Shown here: in pieces, positions 25,947 through 36,305 of the stretch
How the letters are laid out: every line of letters starts with the position of its first letter
How positions within the stretch are numbered: the stretch's first letter is position 1
Origin: Georgenia muralis
Lineage (GTDB): Bacteria; Actinomycetota; Actinomycetes; Actinomycetales; Actinomycetaceae
Length of the DNA: 64,000 bases
Assembly (NCBI RefSeq): GCF_003814705.1
Contig: NZ_RKRA01000001.1
Coordinates: forward strand, 1,054,001 to 1,118,000
Direction of reading: 5' to 3'
Position numbers and translations under genes: made by a program
Notes under the pieces: model-generated
Database searches by the model: none
What the model saw: only the letters and a program-made list of their open reading frames with translations
What the model was told of the DNA's origin: nothing

Positions 25947-27104
25947 TCATCCCTGGGGGCGCAGGGCCACCATCATGGCCTCCACCGCGAGCAGGGGGGC
26001 GACGTTGCCGGCGAGCCGCTCGCGCGCGACACCGACGGCGTCCATCCGCCGCACGGACTGCTCCGGCGTCGAGCCGGCGGCGAGGCGCCGGACCTCCTCG
26101 GCGGCGTCGGTGTTGACGAGGTCGACGTCGGCGCCGAGCTGGACCACCAGGACGTCGCGGTACAGGGAGAGCAGGTCCACCATCGCCCGGTCGAGCACGT
26201 CGCGCTGGGCGCGGGTGGCGCGGCGCTTCTGGTCGTCCTCGAGGGTCTTGACCTGGCCGCGCAGGGCGGGTGGGAGCCGGGAGCCGGCGTCGGCGCCCAG
26301 CGTGCGCAGGAGCTCCGTGCGCTCGGCCGCGTCGCGCTCCTCGGTGGCCCGGCGGGCGTCGACCGTGGAGATCTCGATGAGGTCGGCCGCGGCGAGCACG
26401 GCGTCGCCGACCCCGCGGATCGACGTCGGCACGGCCAGGAGGCGACGGCGCCGCTCCCGGGCCTCCGGGTCCCGTGCGAGGCGGCGCGCCAGACCGATGT
26501 GGGACTGCGCGGCGCGGGCCGCCGAGAGCGCGACGTCGGCGGGCAGGCCGTCGCGGCGCACGAGGAGCTCGGCCACCGCCCGCGGGTCGGGCACCCGCAG
26601 GTGCACCGCCCGGCACCTCGACCGGATGGTCGTGAGCACGTCCTCCGGGCTCGGCGCGCACAGCAGCCACACGGTGCGCGGCGGGGGCTCCTCGATGGCC
26701 TTGAGCAGGACGTTGGAGGTGCGCTCGACCATCCGGTCGGCGTCCTCCATGAGCATCACGCGCCAGCGGCCCTGCGACGGGGCGCGCTGCGCCTGGGAGA
26801 CGAGGGGGCGGATCTCGTCGATGCTGAAGATGACCTTCTCGGTGCCCACGAGGGTGACGTCGCCGTGGGTGCCCGCCAGCGCCGTCGTGCAGCCCTGGCA
26901 GCGGCCGCAGCCGGGCTCGTCCGGGTCGGTGCACTGCAGGGCGGCGGCGAAGGCCCGGGCCGCGACCGAGCGGCCCGAGCCGGGCGGCCCCGTCACGAGC
27001 CACGCGTGGGACATCCCCGGCCCGCCGCTGCGCGCCGCGGCGACGGCGTCGCGCAGGGTGGCCACGACCTGCTCCTGGCCGACCACCTCGTCCCAGACGC
27101 TCAC
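25947..27104 (-). CDS. holB: DNA polymerase III subunit delta'
   Basis: 385 residues, AAA+ clamp-loader subunit. WDEVVGQEQVVATLRDAV opens the fold. The P-loop-like GPPGSGRSVAARAFA is followed by the four-Cys zinc module CTDPDEPGCGRCQGC and then KVIFSIDEIRPLV. The SRC motif appears as TIRSRCRAVHLRVPDP. It helps load the beta clamp. The GTG start overlaps the tmk stop (GTGA), so tmk and holB are coupled, the common actinobacterial arrangement. Confidence 0.95.
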   Translation of the reverse strand: MSVWDEVVGQEQVVATLRDAVAAARSGGPGMSHAWLVTGPPGSGRSVAARAFAAALQCTDPDEPGCGRCQGCTTALAGTHGDVTLVGTEKVIFSIDEIRPLVSQAQRAPSQGRWRVMLMEDADRMVERTSNVLLKAIEEPPPRTVWLLCAPSPEDVLTTIRSRCRAVHLRVPDPRAVAELLVRRDGLPADVALSAARAAQSHIGLARRLARDPEARERRRRLLAVPTSIRGVGDAVLAAADLIEISTVDARRATEERDAAERTELLRTLGADAGSRLPPALRGQVKTLEDDQKRRATRAQRDVLDRAMVDLLSLYRDVLVVQLGADVDLVNTDAAEEVRRLAAGSTPEQSVRRMDAVGVARERLAGNVAPLLAVEAMMVALRPQG

Positions 27105-27784
27105 GGCCGGGTTGCCTCGGTGACGGCCGGGAGCAGCGGGGCCAGCCGGCCACGCACCCGCTCCTGGATCTCCTCGGGCGCCAGCGTGGCGTCCACGACG
27201 AGGTACCGGTCCGGCTCCGCCGCGGCGAGCTCGAGGAAGTGCTCACGCACCCGCGCGTGGAACGCGGTGGGCTCGCGCTCGATCCGGTCCGGCCGTCCGG
27301 TGCGGCGGGCGGCCGCGACGACCGGCTCGAGGTCGAGCAGGACGGTGAGATCCGGCAGGAGGCCGTCGGTGGCCCACAGCGACAGGGCGCGCACCTCGTC
27401 GGCGCCGAGGGCCCGGGCGGCGCCCTGGTAGGCCACCGAGGAGTCGAGGTACCGGTCCGTCACCACGACGGCTCCCCGGTCCAGGGCCGGGCGCACGAGG
27501 TGGTGGACGTGGTGGGCCCGGTCGGTGGCGTAGAGCAGCGCCTCGGTGCGCGGGTCGACGTCGTCGCCGTGGAGCAGCGCGTCGCGCAGCACCTGCCCCA
27601 GCTCGGTCCCGCCCGGTTCGCGGGTGAGGACGACGTCGTGGCCCAGGGTCCGCAGCCACTGCCCCAGCAGGTCACGCTGGGTGGTCTTGCCGGCGCCGTC
27701 ACCGCCCTCGAAGGAGACGAAGCACCCGCGGGACGTGGCCGTCGCGGCGGCCGGGTCGGGGGCGGGGGGCGGGCCGTCGGTCAC
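27101..27784 (-). CDS. tmk: Thymidylate kinase
   Basis: 227 residues. It phosphorylates dTMP to dTDP. The P loop is SFEGGDGAGKTTQ, the DRX motif is VVTDRYLDSSVAYQGAAR, and REPGGTELG binds the nucleotide. The LID region GRPDRIEREP has an Arg pattern. An 18-residue Pro/Ala-rich N-terminal tail precedes the domain. The topA gene lies about 1.5 kb upstream on the same strand with two genes between. Confidence 0.97.
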   Translation of the reverse strand: MTDGPPPAPDPAAATATSRGCFVSFEGGDGAGKTTQRDLLGQWLRTLGHDVVLTREPGGTELGQVLRDALLHGDDVDPRTEALLYATDRAHHVHHLVRPALDRGAVVVTDRYLDSSVAYQGAARALGADEVRALSLWATDGLLPDLTVLLDLEPVVAAARRTGRPDRIEREPTAFHARVREHFLELAAAEPDRYLVVDATLAPEEIQERVRGRLAPLLPAVTEATRP

Positions 27785-27857
27785 CGGGTCAGCGTAACCA
27801 CCGGCGGGCCCGGCCCGGCGCCGGCGGTGTGGACACCTACCGCTCCCGCCTTGCCTC

Positions 27858-28907
27858 TCACTCGCCCGGGTACACCACGCCGAGCTGGCGGCGGATCTCG
27901 TCCATGGTCCCCATGACCTCGAGCGTCGCGCTCCAGGGCATGACGTCGGACTGCTGCCGGCCCGCGCTCACGCACCGGGCCACCTCGGCGGCCTCGTACT
28001 CGAAGCCGTACCGGTGGCCCGCGAGCTCGGCGGGGGGCCACTGCCACGCCTCCCCGCCCCGCGGCGTGACGACGAAGGAGGTCGAGCCGTAGAAGGGCCC
28101 GGCGACGTCGATGCGGCCGTCCGTGCCCACCACCGACGCGCCCGTGGCGCTGGCCGTCCACATCGAGGCGGTGCAGACGGCGAGCGCCCGCTCGTGCTCG
28201 CCGTCGTAGGTGAGCACGACCGCCTCCTGCAGGTCGACCCCGCGGTCGGTGAGCACCCCGGCGGCGCGCACGCCGGCCGGTGCGCCGAGGAGCAGGTGGG
28301 CGAACGAGACGTCGTAGACGCCCAGGTCGAGCAGGGCGCCGCCGGCCAGCTCGGGAGCGAACAGGCGCTCGACGTGGTCCAGCCGCTGCCCGTGGTCGGC
28401 GGTGACGGTGCAGATCTCGCCGAGGGCGCCGGAGCCGACGACCGCGCGCAGCGCGACCATGTGGGGCAGGAAGCGGGTCCACATCGCCTCCATGGCGAAC
28501 AGGCCCTGCCGCTCGGCGACGGCCAGGACCTCCCGGGCCTCGGCGGCGCTGCGCGTGAAGGCCTTCTCCACGAGCACGTGCTTGCCGGCCTCGAGCGCGA
28601 GGACGGCGTGGTCGCGGTGGTGGCTGTGCGGCGTGGCGACGTAGACGGCGTCGACCTCGGGGTCCGCGACGAGGTCCTCGTAGCTGCCGTGGACGCGCTC
28701 GATGCCGTGCGCCGCGGCGAACGCGCCGCCCTTGTCCGCGCTGCGGGAGCCGACGGCGACGACGCGCTGGGCGGAACGTGAGGGGACGTCACGGGCGAAG
28801 GTGCCCGCGATGCCGCCGGCACCGAGGATCCCCCAGCGCAGCGCGGGGGCGTCACGCGGGTCGGGCGGCATCGGGAGGGAGGGCGGCGTCGTCGCCAGGA
28901 GGCTCAT
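27858..28907 (-). CDS. Gfo/Idh/MocA family oxidoreductase
   Basis: 349 residues. The NAD(P)-binding N-domain begins RWGILGAGGIAGTFARDV, the cofactor/substrate loop ATPHSHHRDHAVLALEAG is followed by EKAFTRSAAEA, and LLDLGVYDVSFAHLLLG is the C-domain sheet entry. The usual EKP of the family is EKA here, as in several dihydrodiol-dehydrogenase-like members. The substrate, probably a sugar or polyol derivative, cannot be given from sequence. ATG 28907 is the first start consistent with the domain; a short disordered lead of about 20 residues precedes it. Confidence 0.9.
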   Translation of the reverse strand: MSLLATTPPSLPMPPDPRDAPALRWGILGAGGIAGTFARDVPSRSAQRVVAVGSRSADKGGAFAAAHGIERVHGSYEDLVADPEVDAVYVATPHSHHRDHAVLALEAGKHVLVEKAFTRSAAEAREVLAVAERQGLFAMEAMWTRFLPHMVALRAVVGSGALGEICTVTADHGQRLDHVERLFAPELAGGALLDLGVYDVSFAHLLLGAPAGVRAAGVLTDRGVDLQEAVVLTYDGEHERALAVCTASMWTASATGASVVGTDGRIDVAGPFYGSTSFVVTPRGGEAWQWPPAELAGHRYGFEYEAAEVARCVSAGRQQSDVMPWSATLEVMGTMDEIRRQLGVVYPGE

Positions 28908-28917
28908 GGTGGCCAGG

Positions 28918-29214
28918 CTAGGGCCTGACGGCGAGCCGGAACGTCCCGTCCACGAGCACGGCGTCCAGCGCCACCTCCCCGCCCGGGGCGACGGTGAGGC
29001 TGGTGGTGGCCCGGCCGTGCGTCGAGCGGCGGTTGCGGTAGTGCACCCCGACCTCGTGCGTGCCGGGCGCGACCACGAGGCGCCGCTCGCCCAACCAGGA
29101 CAGGTCCGTCTCGACGCCGTCGACGCTGAGCACCGGGGTGGCGAGGGCACGGCGGAGCCGGGCGATGAACCCCTCGGTCCGAGCCTGCACGGTCAAGGTC
29201 GCTGCGACGGTCAC
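28918..29214 (-). CDS. Hypothetical small beta-rich protein
   Basis: 98 residues from a GTG. Alternating strands (VLSVDGVETDLSWLGERRLVV, GTHEVGVHYRNRR, TSLTVAPGGEVALDAVLVDG, TFRLAV) suggest an immunoglobulin- or PEGA-like beta sandwich. It has no signal peptide, Cys or membrane segment. I do not recognise the family. It ends 10 bp before the Gfo/Idh/MocA start, so the two may be co-transcribed. There is no clear ribosome site before the GTG. Confidence 0.55.
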   Translation of the reverse strand: MTVAATLTVQARTEGFIARLRRALATPVLSVDGVETDLSWLGERRLVVAPGTHEVGVHYRNRRSTHGRATTSLTVAPGGEVALDAVLVDGTFRLAVRP

Positions 29215-29263
29215 GGGGCGATCCTGCCAGCGACCCGGATGACCGGCACGCCGTGCCTGGGAG

Positions 29264-29287
29264 CCCGCGGGACGGCCCTGCCGCGGG
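29264..29287 (-). terminator. Possible terminator after topA
   Basis: Short perfect 7-bp stem (cccgcgg at 29264-29270 with its complement at 29281-29287) with a 10-nt loop, immediately after the topA stop. It is weak and has no T run. Confidence 0.35.
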
Positions 29288-32014
29288 TCAGCCCTTCTTC
29301 GCGGGGGTCTTGCGCGTCGTGGCCCGCTTGGCGGGCGCCTTGCGTGTGGTGGTCTTCTTGACCGGCCCCTTGGCGCGCTTCTCGGCGAGGAGCTCGAAGC
29401 CGCGCTCGGGGGTGATCGTCTCGACGTCGTCGTCCTTGCGCAGGGTCGCGTTGGTCTCGCCGTCGGTGACGTAGGGGCCGAAGCGGCCGTCCTTGACCAC
29501 GACGGGCCGGCTGCTCACCGGGTCCTCGCCGAGCTCGCGCAGCGGCGGCTTGGCGGTGGCGCCGCGGCGGGTCTTGGGCTGGGCGTAGATGGCCAGGGCC
29601 TCGGCGAGGGTGATGTCGAAGACCTGCTCCTCCGACTCCAGCGTCCGCGAGTCGGTGCCGCGCTTGAGGTAGGGACCGTAGCGCCCGTTCTGGGCGGTGA
29701 TCTCCTGGCCCTCGGGGTCGGTGCCGACCACCCGCGGCAGGGACATCAGCCGCAGCGCGTCGTCGAGGGAGACGGTCTCGAGCTGCATCGACTTCAGCAG
29801 CGACGCGGTGCGCGGCTTGGCCGCAGCCTTCTTCCGGGCCGGCTTCTTCGCCCCCTCGGCGGGGGCCGACGCGTCCTCCTCGGGGAGGACCTCGGTGACG
29901 TAGGGGCCGAAGCGGCCGTTCTTCGCGATGATCGTGTGACCGGTGGCCGGGTCGGTCCCCAGCTCGCGGCCGTCGTCGGCCTGACGCTCGAGGAGCTCCC
30001 GGGCCTTGGCGGGGGTGAGCTCGTCCGGTGCGACGTCGTCGGGGACGGACGCGCGGCGGCCCTCCTCGCCGTCGGTGCCGGCCACCTCCAGGTAGGGGCC
30101 GTAGCGCCCGACCCGCACCGTGATGCCCTCGCCGATGTCGATGCTGTTGACGGCGCGGGCGTCGATGTCGCCCAGGCCCTCGACGAGGTTCTTCAGGCCG
30201 GGCCGCTCGGTGGCGGTGTCGCCGCGGTAGAACCGCGCCAGCCAGTCCACCCGCTCCTCCGAGCCGGTGGCGATGCGGTCGAGGTCGGACTCCATCTCGG
30301 CGGTGAAGTCGTAGTCCACCAGGCGCGGCAGGTTCTCCTCGAGGAGGCGCACCACGGAGAACGCCAGCCAGGTGGGCACGAGCGCCTGCCCGCGCCGGTC
30401 GACGTACCCGCGGTCGGTGATGACCGAGATCGTCGCGGCGTAGGTCGACGGCCGGCCGATGCCCCGCTCCTCCAGCGCCTTGACGAGGGAAGCCTCGGTG
30501 TAGCGCGGCGGCGGTGTGGTCTCGTGGCCCTCGGCGCTGACCCGGTCGGTCTCGACGAGGTCGCCCTCGGCCAGGACGGGCAGCCGGGTCTCCTTCTCGT
30601 CGCGGCCCTCGCCGGCCTCGTAGCGCTCGGCGTCGCGGCCCTCCTCGTACGCGGCCATGAAGCCGCGGAAGGTGATGACCGTGCCCGACGCCGTCAGCTC
30701 GGCGCGCCGGTCGCCCTCCGCCGTCGCGGCGGTCGCGGCGAGCCGGACGGTCGCGGTCGAGCCCCGGGCGTCGGCCATCTGCGAGGCGACGGTGCGCTTC
30801 CAGATGAGCTCGTAGAGCCTGAACTGCGACCCGGTGAGCTGGTTCGCCACCTGGGCCGGGGTGCGGAAGGAGTCACCCGCCGGCCGGATCGCCTCGTGCG
30901 CCTCCTGCGCGCCCTTGGCGGCCTTGCCGTACGTGCGGGGCTTGTCCGGGACGTACTCGGCCCCGTAGAGCTCCCCCGCCTGACGCCGGGCGGCGGCGAT
31001 CGCCTGCCCCGAGAGCGCCGAGGAGTCGGTACGCATGTAGGTGATGTAGCCGTTCTCGTACAGCCCCTGCGCGGTGCGCATGGTCTCCCGGGCGCTCATC
31101 CGCAGCTTGCGGGAGGCCTCCTGCTGCAGAGTGGAGGTGGTGAACGGGGCGGCCGGACGGCGCGTGTAGGGCTTGGTCTCCATCGAGACCACCCGCGCCT
31201 GCGCGTCCTCCAGCGCGGCGGCGACGGCGGTCGCGGTGGCCTGCTCCAGGTGCAGGACCCCCGCCCGGGCGGCGGAGGCGGTCAGCGCGCCGTCGTCGCC
31301 GAAGTCCCGGCCGGTGGCGACCTTCTTCCCGTCGAGGGTGACCAGACGGGCCTCGAACGGCCGCGGCTCCGTGCCACCGGTGAACACCCCGCGCACGTCC
31401 CAGTACGACGCCGACCGGAAGGACATCCGCTCGCGCTCGCGCTCGACGACCATGCGGGTGGCGACCGACTGCACCCGTCCGGCGGAGATGCCCGGCTTGA
31501 TCTTGCGCCACAGCAGGGGTGAGACCTCGTAGCCCACGAGCCGGTCGAGGATGCGGCGGGTCTCCTGGGCGTCGACCAGGCGCGTGTCAAGCTCGCGGGT
31601 GTGCTCCAGCGCCCGGGTGATCGCCTCCTTGGTGATCTCGTGGAAGACCATCCGCTTGACCGGCACCTTGGGCTTGAGGACGTCCAGGAGGTGCCAGGCG
31701 ATGGCCTCGCCCTCGCGGTCCTCGTCCGTGGCCAGGTACAGCTCGTCGGAGTCCTTGAGGAGGCGCTTGAGCTCGGCGACCTTCTTCTTCTTGTCCGGGT
31801 CGACGACGTAGTAGGGGTCGAAGTCGCCCTCGACGTCGACGGCGAACTTGCCGTACGGCCCCTTCTTCATGTCCGCCGGCAGCTCCGAGGGCTGGGGCAG
31901 GTCGCGGATGTGGCCCACCGAGGCCTCGACGTCGAAGTCCGGGCCGAGGTAGCCGCCGATGGTGCGGGCCTTGGCGGGGGACTCGACGATCACGAGCTTG
32001 CGGGAGGTGGGCAT
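29288..32014 (-). CDS. topA: DNA topoisomerase I
   Basis: 908 residues, type IA topoisomerase that relaxes negative supercoils. The TOPRIM domain starts KLVIVESPAKARTIGGYLG (metal Glu11) and has the acidic ATDEDREGEAIAWHL. The active-site Tyr is about residue 326 in YITYMRTDS, and GRPSTYAATISVI is conserved. The C-terminus lacks Cys4 zinc fingers. Instead it has four repeats of the actinobacterial type with NGRFGPYVT or NGRYGPYLK cores, then a Lys/Arg/Ala/Thr-rich tail as in mycobacteria. ATG 32014 is preceded by gaagga 4 nt upstream. Confidence 0.98.
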   Translation of the reverse strand: MPTSRKLVIVESPAKARTIGGYLGPDFDVEASVGHIRDLPQPSELPADMKKGPYGKFAVDVEGDFDPYYVVDPDKKKKVAELKRLLKDSDELYLATDEDREGEAIAWHLLDVLKPKVPVKRMVFHEITKEAITRALEHTRELDTRLVDAQETRRILDRLVGYEVSPLLWRKIKPGISAGRVQSVATRMVVERERERMSFRSASYWDVRGVFTGGTEPRPFEARLVTLDGKKVATGRDFGDDGALTASAARAGVLHLEQATATAVAAALEDAQARVVSMETKPYTRRPAAPFTTSTLQQEASRKLRMSARETMRTAQGLYENGYITYMRTDSSALSGQAIAAARRQAGELYGAEYVPDKPRTYGKAAKGAQEAHEAIRPAGDSFRTPAQVANQLTGSQFRLYELIWKRTVASQMADARGSTATVRLAATAATAEGDRRAELTASGTVITFRGFMAAYEEGRDAERYEAGEGRDEKETRLPVLAEGDLVETDRVSAEGHETTPPPRYTEASLVKALEERGIGRPSTYAATISVITDRGYVDRRGQALVPTWLAFSVVRLLEENLPRLVDYDFTAEMESDLDRIATGSEERVDWLARFYRGDTATERPGLKNLVEGLGDIDARAVNSIDIGEGITVRVGRYGPYLEVAGTDGEEGRRASVPDDVAPDELTPAKARELLERQADDGRELGTDPATGHTIIAKNGRFGPYVTEVLPEEDASAPAEGAKKPARKKAAAKPRTASLLKSMQLETVSLDDALRLMSLPRVVGTDPEGQEITAQNGRYGPYLKRGTDSRTLESEEQVFDITLAEALAIYAQPKTRRGATAKPPLRELGEDPVSSRPVVVKDGRFGPYVTDGETNATLRKDDDVETITPERGFELLAEKRAKGPVKKTTTRKAPAKRATTRKTPAKKG

Positions 32015-32786
32015 GACGTCCTTCGAGGCGTGGGCGGCCGGCCGCGGCCGGATCTCTCGCGGCTGACGGTACATCGTGGATCCGGTGTCGTCGTCACCGC
32101 CGTCCACCGGGCGGCGGCGCCGGGCCGCGGACCCGGGGTGGGCTCAGGCGGGGTGGTCGATGGCGATCGCGGCCGGCCGCGGCGCGCGTCCCAGCGGTTG
32201 CGGGGGGCGCGGCAGCAGCGGCTCGGGCACCCGGACGGGGTGCTCGACCGGCTCGTCGGTGACCTTCACCTCCTCGCCGTACAGCAGCACCGGGACGCTC
32301 GCCCCGGGCTGGTCGGGCAGCCACAGGCGCACCTGCTCGTGGGTGACCTCGACGCGCAGGAGCGCGCCGCGCCAGCGCAGCCCGAACGCCATGCGCCGCA
32401 CCGGGCCGGGCAGGGCGGGGGCCAGCCGGACGGCGTCGCCGTCCTCGCGGAGCCCGCCGAGCCCGCTGACGGCGGCGGTCCAGGCCCCCGCGAGGGAGGC
32501 GATGTGCAGCCCGTGCGCGGTGTTCTGCTGGAGGTCGTGCAGGTCGACGAGGGCGGCCTCGTGGAGGTAGTCGTGGGCGAGGTCGAGGTGGCCGACCTCC
32601 GCGGCGACGATCGCCTGGGGCGAGGCCGAGAGGGAGGAGTCGCGCACGGTGCGCCGCTCGTAGTAGTCGAGGTTGCGGGCCTTCTGCTCGGCCGTGAAGG
32701 CGTCGGTGCGCCACACCATCGCCAGGACGAGGTCGGCCTGCTTGACCACCTGCTTGCGGTAGAGCTGGACGTAGGGCGCGTGGAGC

Positions 32787-32791
32787 ATGAG
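32787..32791. repeat. 5-bp target-site duplication (left copy)
   Basis: atgag lies directly outside the left end of the insertion element; the same five bases occur at 34424-34428 outside the right end. Keeping one copy restores the GH65 frame exactly. Confidence 0.9.
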
Positions 32792-34423
32792 CCTCGATCC
32801 ACCGGTGGGGTGGGCGGGTCGTGACGCACGAGTGCCCTTCTGACCTGGGACGATGGGACTTGTCTAAGGTTCCGCGTCGCAGATAGAAGGGCACTTCGCA
32901 GGTGCGAGTCTCTCACAAGGTTTCCACGGATTTTGATGACCCGAATCTGGTGTCGGTGGCGGGTCTGGTCCCGACGATGGCGTTGGCGCGGCGGGCCGGG
33001 CTGCATGACCTGGCGGGGCAGCGGGTGAAGGTGCCTGGCGATGCGGGCGCCAATGCCGCGATGAAGGTCCCGGCCCTGGTGGCGGGGATGGTCGCGGGCG
33101 CGGACAGCATCGATGACATGGACCTGTTGCGCCACGGCGGCATGGGGAAGGTCTTCGCCGGGCTGCGGGCACCGTCGACGTTGGGCACGCATCTGCGCGC
33201 GTATACCCATGGGCATGTGCGCCAGCTCGACTCGGTCGCCGCGGCCGTTCTGGTTGGCCTGGCCGGGGAGGTCCCGGACCTGCTCAAGGGTTCCGAGGAG
33301 GTGGCCTACCTCGACGTTGACGACACCATGCGGCAGACCCACGGGTACCAGAAGCAGGGCGTGGCCTACGGGTACAACAAGACCAAGGGCCTCAACGCCC
33401 AGCTCGCGGCGGTCTCGACCCCGCTGGCGGCGCCGGTGATCGCCGCCACCCGGCTGCGCCGGGGCAACGTCTCCTCGCCCCACGGGGCGAAGTCGTTGAT
33501 CACCGAGGCGCTGGGCACCGCACGCCGGGCCGGGGTGAGCGGGCAGATCACCGTGCGGGCCGACAGCGCGTACTACACCCACGCCGTCGTCGCCGCCGCC
33601 TCCAGGGGCGGGGCCCGGTTCTCCGTCACCGCCCGGATGGACCCCGCGGTGGTCGCGGCAATCTCCCGGATCCCCGAGACCGACTGGGTGGGGATCAAGT
33701 ACCCCGCGGCGATCTGGGACCCCGACGAGCAACGGTGGATCTCCGACGCCGAGGTCGCCGAGGTCCCCTTCGTCGCGTTCACCTCCCGCCGGAAGGCCGA
33801 GCACGTCACCGCCCGGTTGATCGTGCGCCGGGTCAAGCGCCTGAATCCCAGGTCGGTCCCGGCCGGGCAGGGCGAGATGTTCGCCGCCTACCGCCACCAC
33901 GCCGTCTTCACCGACACCGAGCTGGCCATGCTCGAGGCCGAGGCCTCCCACCGCGACCACGCGATCATCGAGCAGGTCATCGCCGACCTCAAGGACGGCC
34001 CGCTCGCTCACCTCCCCTCCGGGGTCTTCACCGCGAATTCGGCCTGGACCGTGCTCGCGGCCATCGCGTTCAACCTCACCCGCGCCGCCGGCACCCTCGC
34101 CTCGACCCGGCACGCCCGAGCCCGGACCGCCACCATCCGCAAGCATCTGATCACCGTCCCGGCCCGTCTCGCGACCTCCGCCCGCCGGCTGCGCCTCCAC
34201 CTGCCCAAGGACTGGCCCTGGGAGCACCCCTGGCGCGCCCTCAACGACGCCGCCTTCGCTCCACCGCTCGCCCCCGCGGCCTGAGCCGCAGTTCCTGACC
34301 GCACGAGGAAACACACCGAAGTGGAAAAGGCCGGGCACACCGGCGACTACCCCACGCCCACCCAGGGGTGAACGGCCCCGACCCGAAATCAATCACCAAA
34401 GAATCCGCGTCGGTGGATCGAGG
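32792..34423 (+). mobile_element. IS1380-family insertion sequence, 1632 bp, complete
   Basis: The ends are perfect 13-bp inverted repeats: cctcgatccaccg at 32792-32804 and its complement at 34411-34423. They are flanked by the 5-bp direct repeat atgag. One transposase gene fills the inside, in opposite orientation to the disrupted GH65 gene. Intact ends, intact transposase and identical duplications indicate a recent insertion. No second copy lies in this window. Confidence 0.95.
32902..34284 (+). CDS. IS1380-family transposase
   Basis: 460 residues, full length, DDE transposase. It opens RVSHKVSTDFDDPNLVSVAG, the typical actinobacterial IS1380 start. Candidate catalytic acids lie in VAYLDVDDTMRQTHGYQKQG (first Asp), ITVRADSAYYTHAVV (second Asp) and HRDHAIIEQVIADLKDGPLAH (Glu, with the Y/K-rich surroundings of this family). 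GTG 32902 follows a purine-rich agaaggg about 10 nt upstream. It is expressed from inside the element, antisense to the host gene. Confidence 0.95.
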   Translation: MRVSHKVSTDFDDPNLVSVAGLVPTMALARRAGLHDLAGQRVKVPGDAGANAAMKVPALVAGMVAGADSIDDMDLLRHGGMGKVFAGLRAPSTLGTHLRAYTHGHVRQLDSVAAAVLVGLAGEVPDLLKGSEEVAYLDVDDTMRQTHGYQKQGVAYGYNKTKGLNAQLAAVSTPLAAPVIAATRLRRGNVSSPHGAKSLITEALGTARRAGVSGQITVRADSAYYTHAVVAAASRGGARFSVTARMDPAVVAAISRIPETDWVGIKYPAAIWDPDEQRWISDAEVAEVPFVAFTSRRKAEHVTARLIVRRVKRLNPRSVPAGQGEMFAAYRHHAVFTDTELAMLEAEASHRDHAIIEQVIADLKDGPLAHLPSGVFTANSAWTVLAAIAFNLTRAAGTLASTRHARARTATIRKHLITVPARLATSARRLRLHLPKDWPWEHPWRALNDAAFAPPLAPAA

Positions 34424-34428
34424 ATGAG
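34424..34428. repeat. 5-bp target-site duplication (right copy)
   Basis: Second copy of atgag, directly outside the right inverted repeat; pairs with 32787-32791. Confidence 0.9.
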
Positions 34429-36305
34429 CGGGTACCGGCCCACGGTGGCCTCGAAGTCCCACTCGGCGTACCGCGTGAAGTTCGCGCACGCCGGGTGGAC
34501 CTGCAGCTTGGCGTCGAAGGGCACGTGGACCGACCGCGCGGCGCGGCGCCACCGGGCGATCTCGGCCTCACCCACGCCGAGCAGCCGGGCGGCCCGGCGC
34601 TGACGGGTGCAGGCGCCGACGGCGGCGTTGAGGTTGGCGGCGGCCATGAGGTTGGTGAAGACGTTGTCGTCGACGACGGCGGTGTACTCGTCCGGCCCGG
34701 TGACGCCGTCGACGTGCCAGCGGCCGGCGGCGTCGTGGTGGCCCAGCGAGATCCACAGCCGGGCCGTCTCGACGAGGACGTCCAGCCCCACCGACCGCTC
34801 GAGGCCGTCGTCGCCGGTGGCCCAGCGGTAGAGCTCGAACGCGCGGGTGATGTCGGCGTTGATGTGGAAGGCGGCGGTGCCGGCGGGCCAGTACGCGGAG
34901 GTCTCGTCGCCGTCGATGGTGCGCCAGGGGAAGGTCGCACCGGCCAGGCCGAGCGTCCGGGCGCGCTCCCGCGCCCGGTCCAGGGTCGAGGCCCGCCACC
35001 GCAGCGCGTGCGCGGCGGCGTCGGGCGCCGTGAGGGTCAGGACAGGCACGACGAAGCCCTCCACGTCCCAGAACGTGTGCCCGTTGTACCCGGTGCCCGT
35101 CAGCCCCTTGGCGCCGATGGCCCGCCCCTCGGTCCGCGCGCCGGCCTGGAGGACCTGGAAGGCGGAGAACCGCAGCGCCTGCTGGAGGACGGGGTCGCCG
35201 TCGATCTCGATGTCGGCGGCGCGCCAGAACTCGTCGAGGTAGTCGCGCTGGGCGCGGCGGAGCATGTCCCAGCCGGAGTACTTGGCCCCGGTGAGGGCCG
35301 CGGCGACCTGGTCCCGCAGCGCGGGGTCCGAGCGGGTCCTGGACCACCCGTAGCCGAGGTACTTCACCACGCGCAGCTTGTCCCCGGGCCGCAGGATCGT
35401 CACCACGGTCGTGCGGGCCCAGTCCTGCCGCACCTCGTTCTCGACGTCGTACTGCCGCGAGCACTCGATGTCGTGGTCCATCCCGGCCGCGAGGTGCAGG
35501 CCGCTGTGCGCGGTGCGGTGCAGCAGGACCGACCCGTGCTGCTCGACGTCCTGGCCGACCGCGACGAGCGGGTTGTCCAGCGCCTCGGCCACGCGCGGGT
35601 CGTCGCTGTCGACCTCGGGCGGCGCCTCGTTCGCGACCAGCTCGGACTGCAGGATGATCCGCACCTCCTGCTCCGCCTCGACCGTGTAGGCGATCGCGGC
35701 GACCGCGCGGTGCGCGAAGGAGACCAGCCGCGTGGACTTCACCCGCACGGCCCGGCCGGCCGGGGAGACCCAGTCCACCCAGCGCTGCAGGGTCCCCTCG
35801 CGCATGTCGAGGACCCGCTCGTGGCGCAGCACGGTGCCGTACCGCACGTCGAACGGCTCGTCGTCCACGAGCAGCCGGATGAGCTTGCCGTTGGTGACGT
35901 TGACCATCGTCTGGCCGGACTCGGGGTAGCCGTAGCCGCCCTCGGGGTAGGGCAGGGGGTGGTGCTCGAAGAACCCGCTGAGGTACGTGCCCTGGGTGTG
36001 GTGCGGCTCGCCCTCGTCGAGGTTCCCGCGCAGGCCGATGTGACCGTTGGACAGGGCGAAGAGCGACTCGGTGCGACCCAGCCCGGCGAGGTCGAGGGTC
36101 GGCTCGCGCACCGACCACGGGTCCACCGGCAGGGAGCCGCGCCCGTGCGCGACGTGCAGGGGCCGTTCGGACGGCGCGGCCTGCGACGCGGCCGCCCTCT
36201 CGGTCGCACCGACCTCGGCCGGCCCGACGGCGGCCGCCGCGCCCTGGTGCCCGTCGCCGGCGACCGCCGCCACCTCCGCCGGGACCGGCTCCGCGTCCTG
36301 GGTGC

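Noticed and set aside
24397-27123. 908-codon plus-strand open frame opposite the S33 hydrolase and holB
   Set aside because: Antisense shadow caused by high GC; no ribosome site, no domain, and both minus-strand genes have clear motifs.
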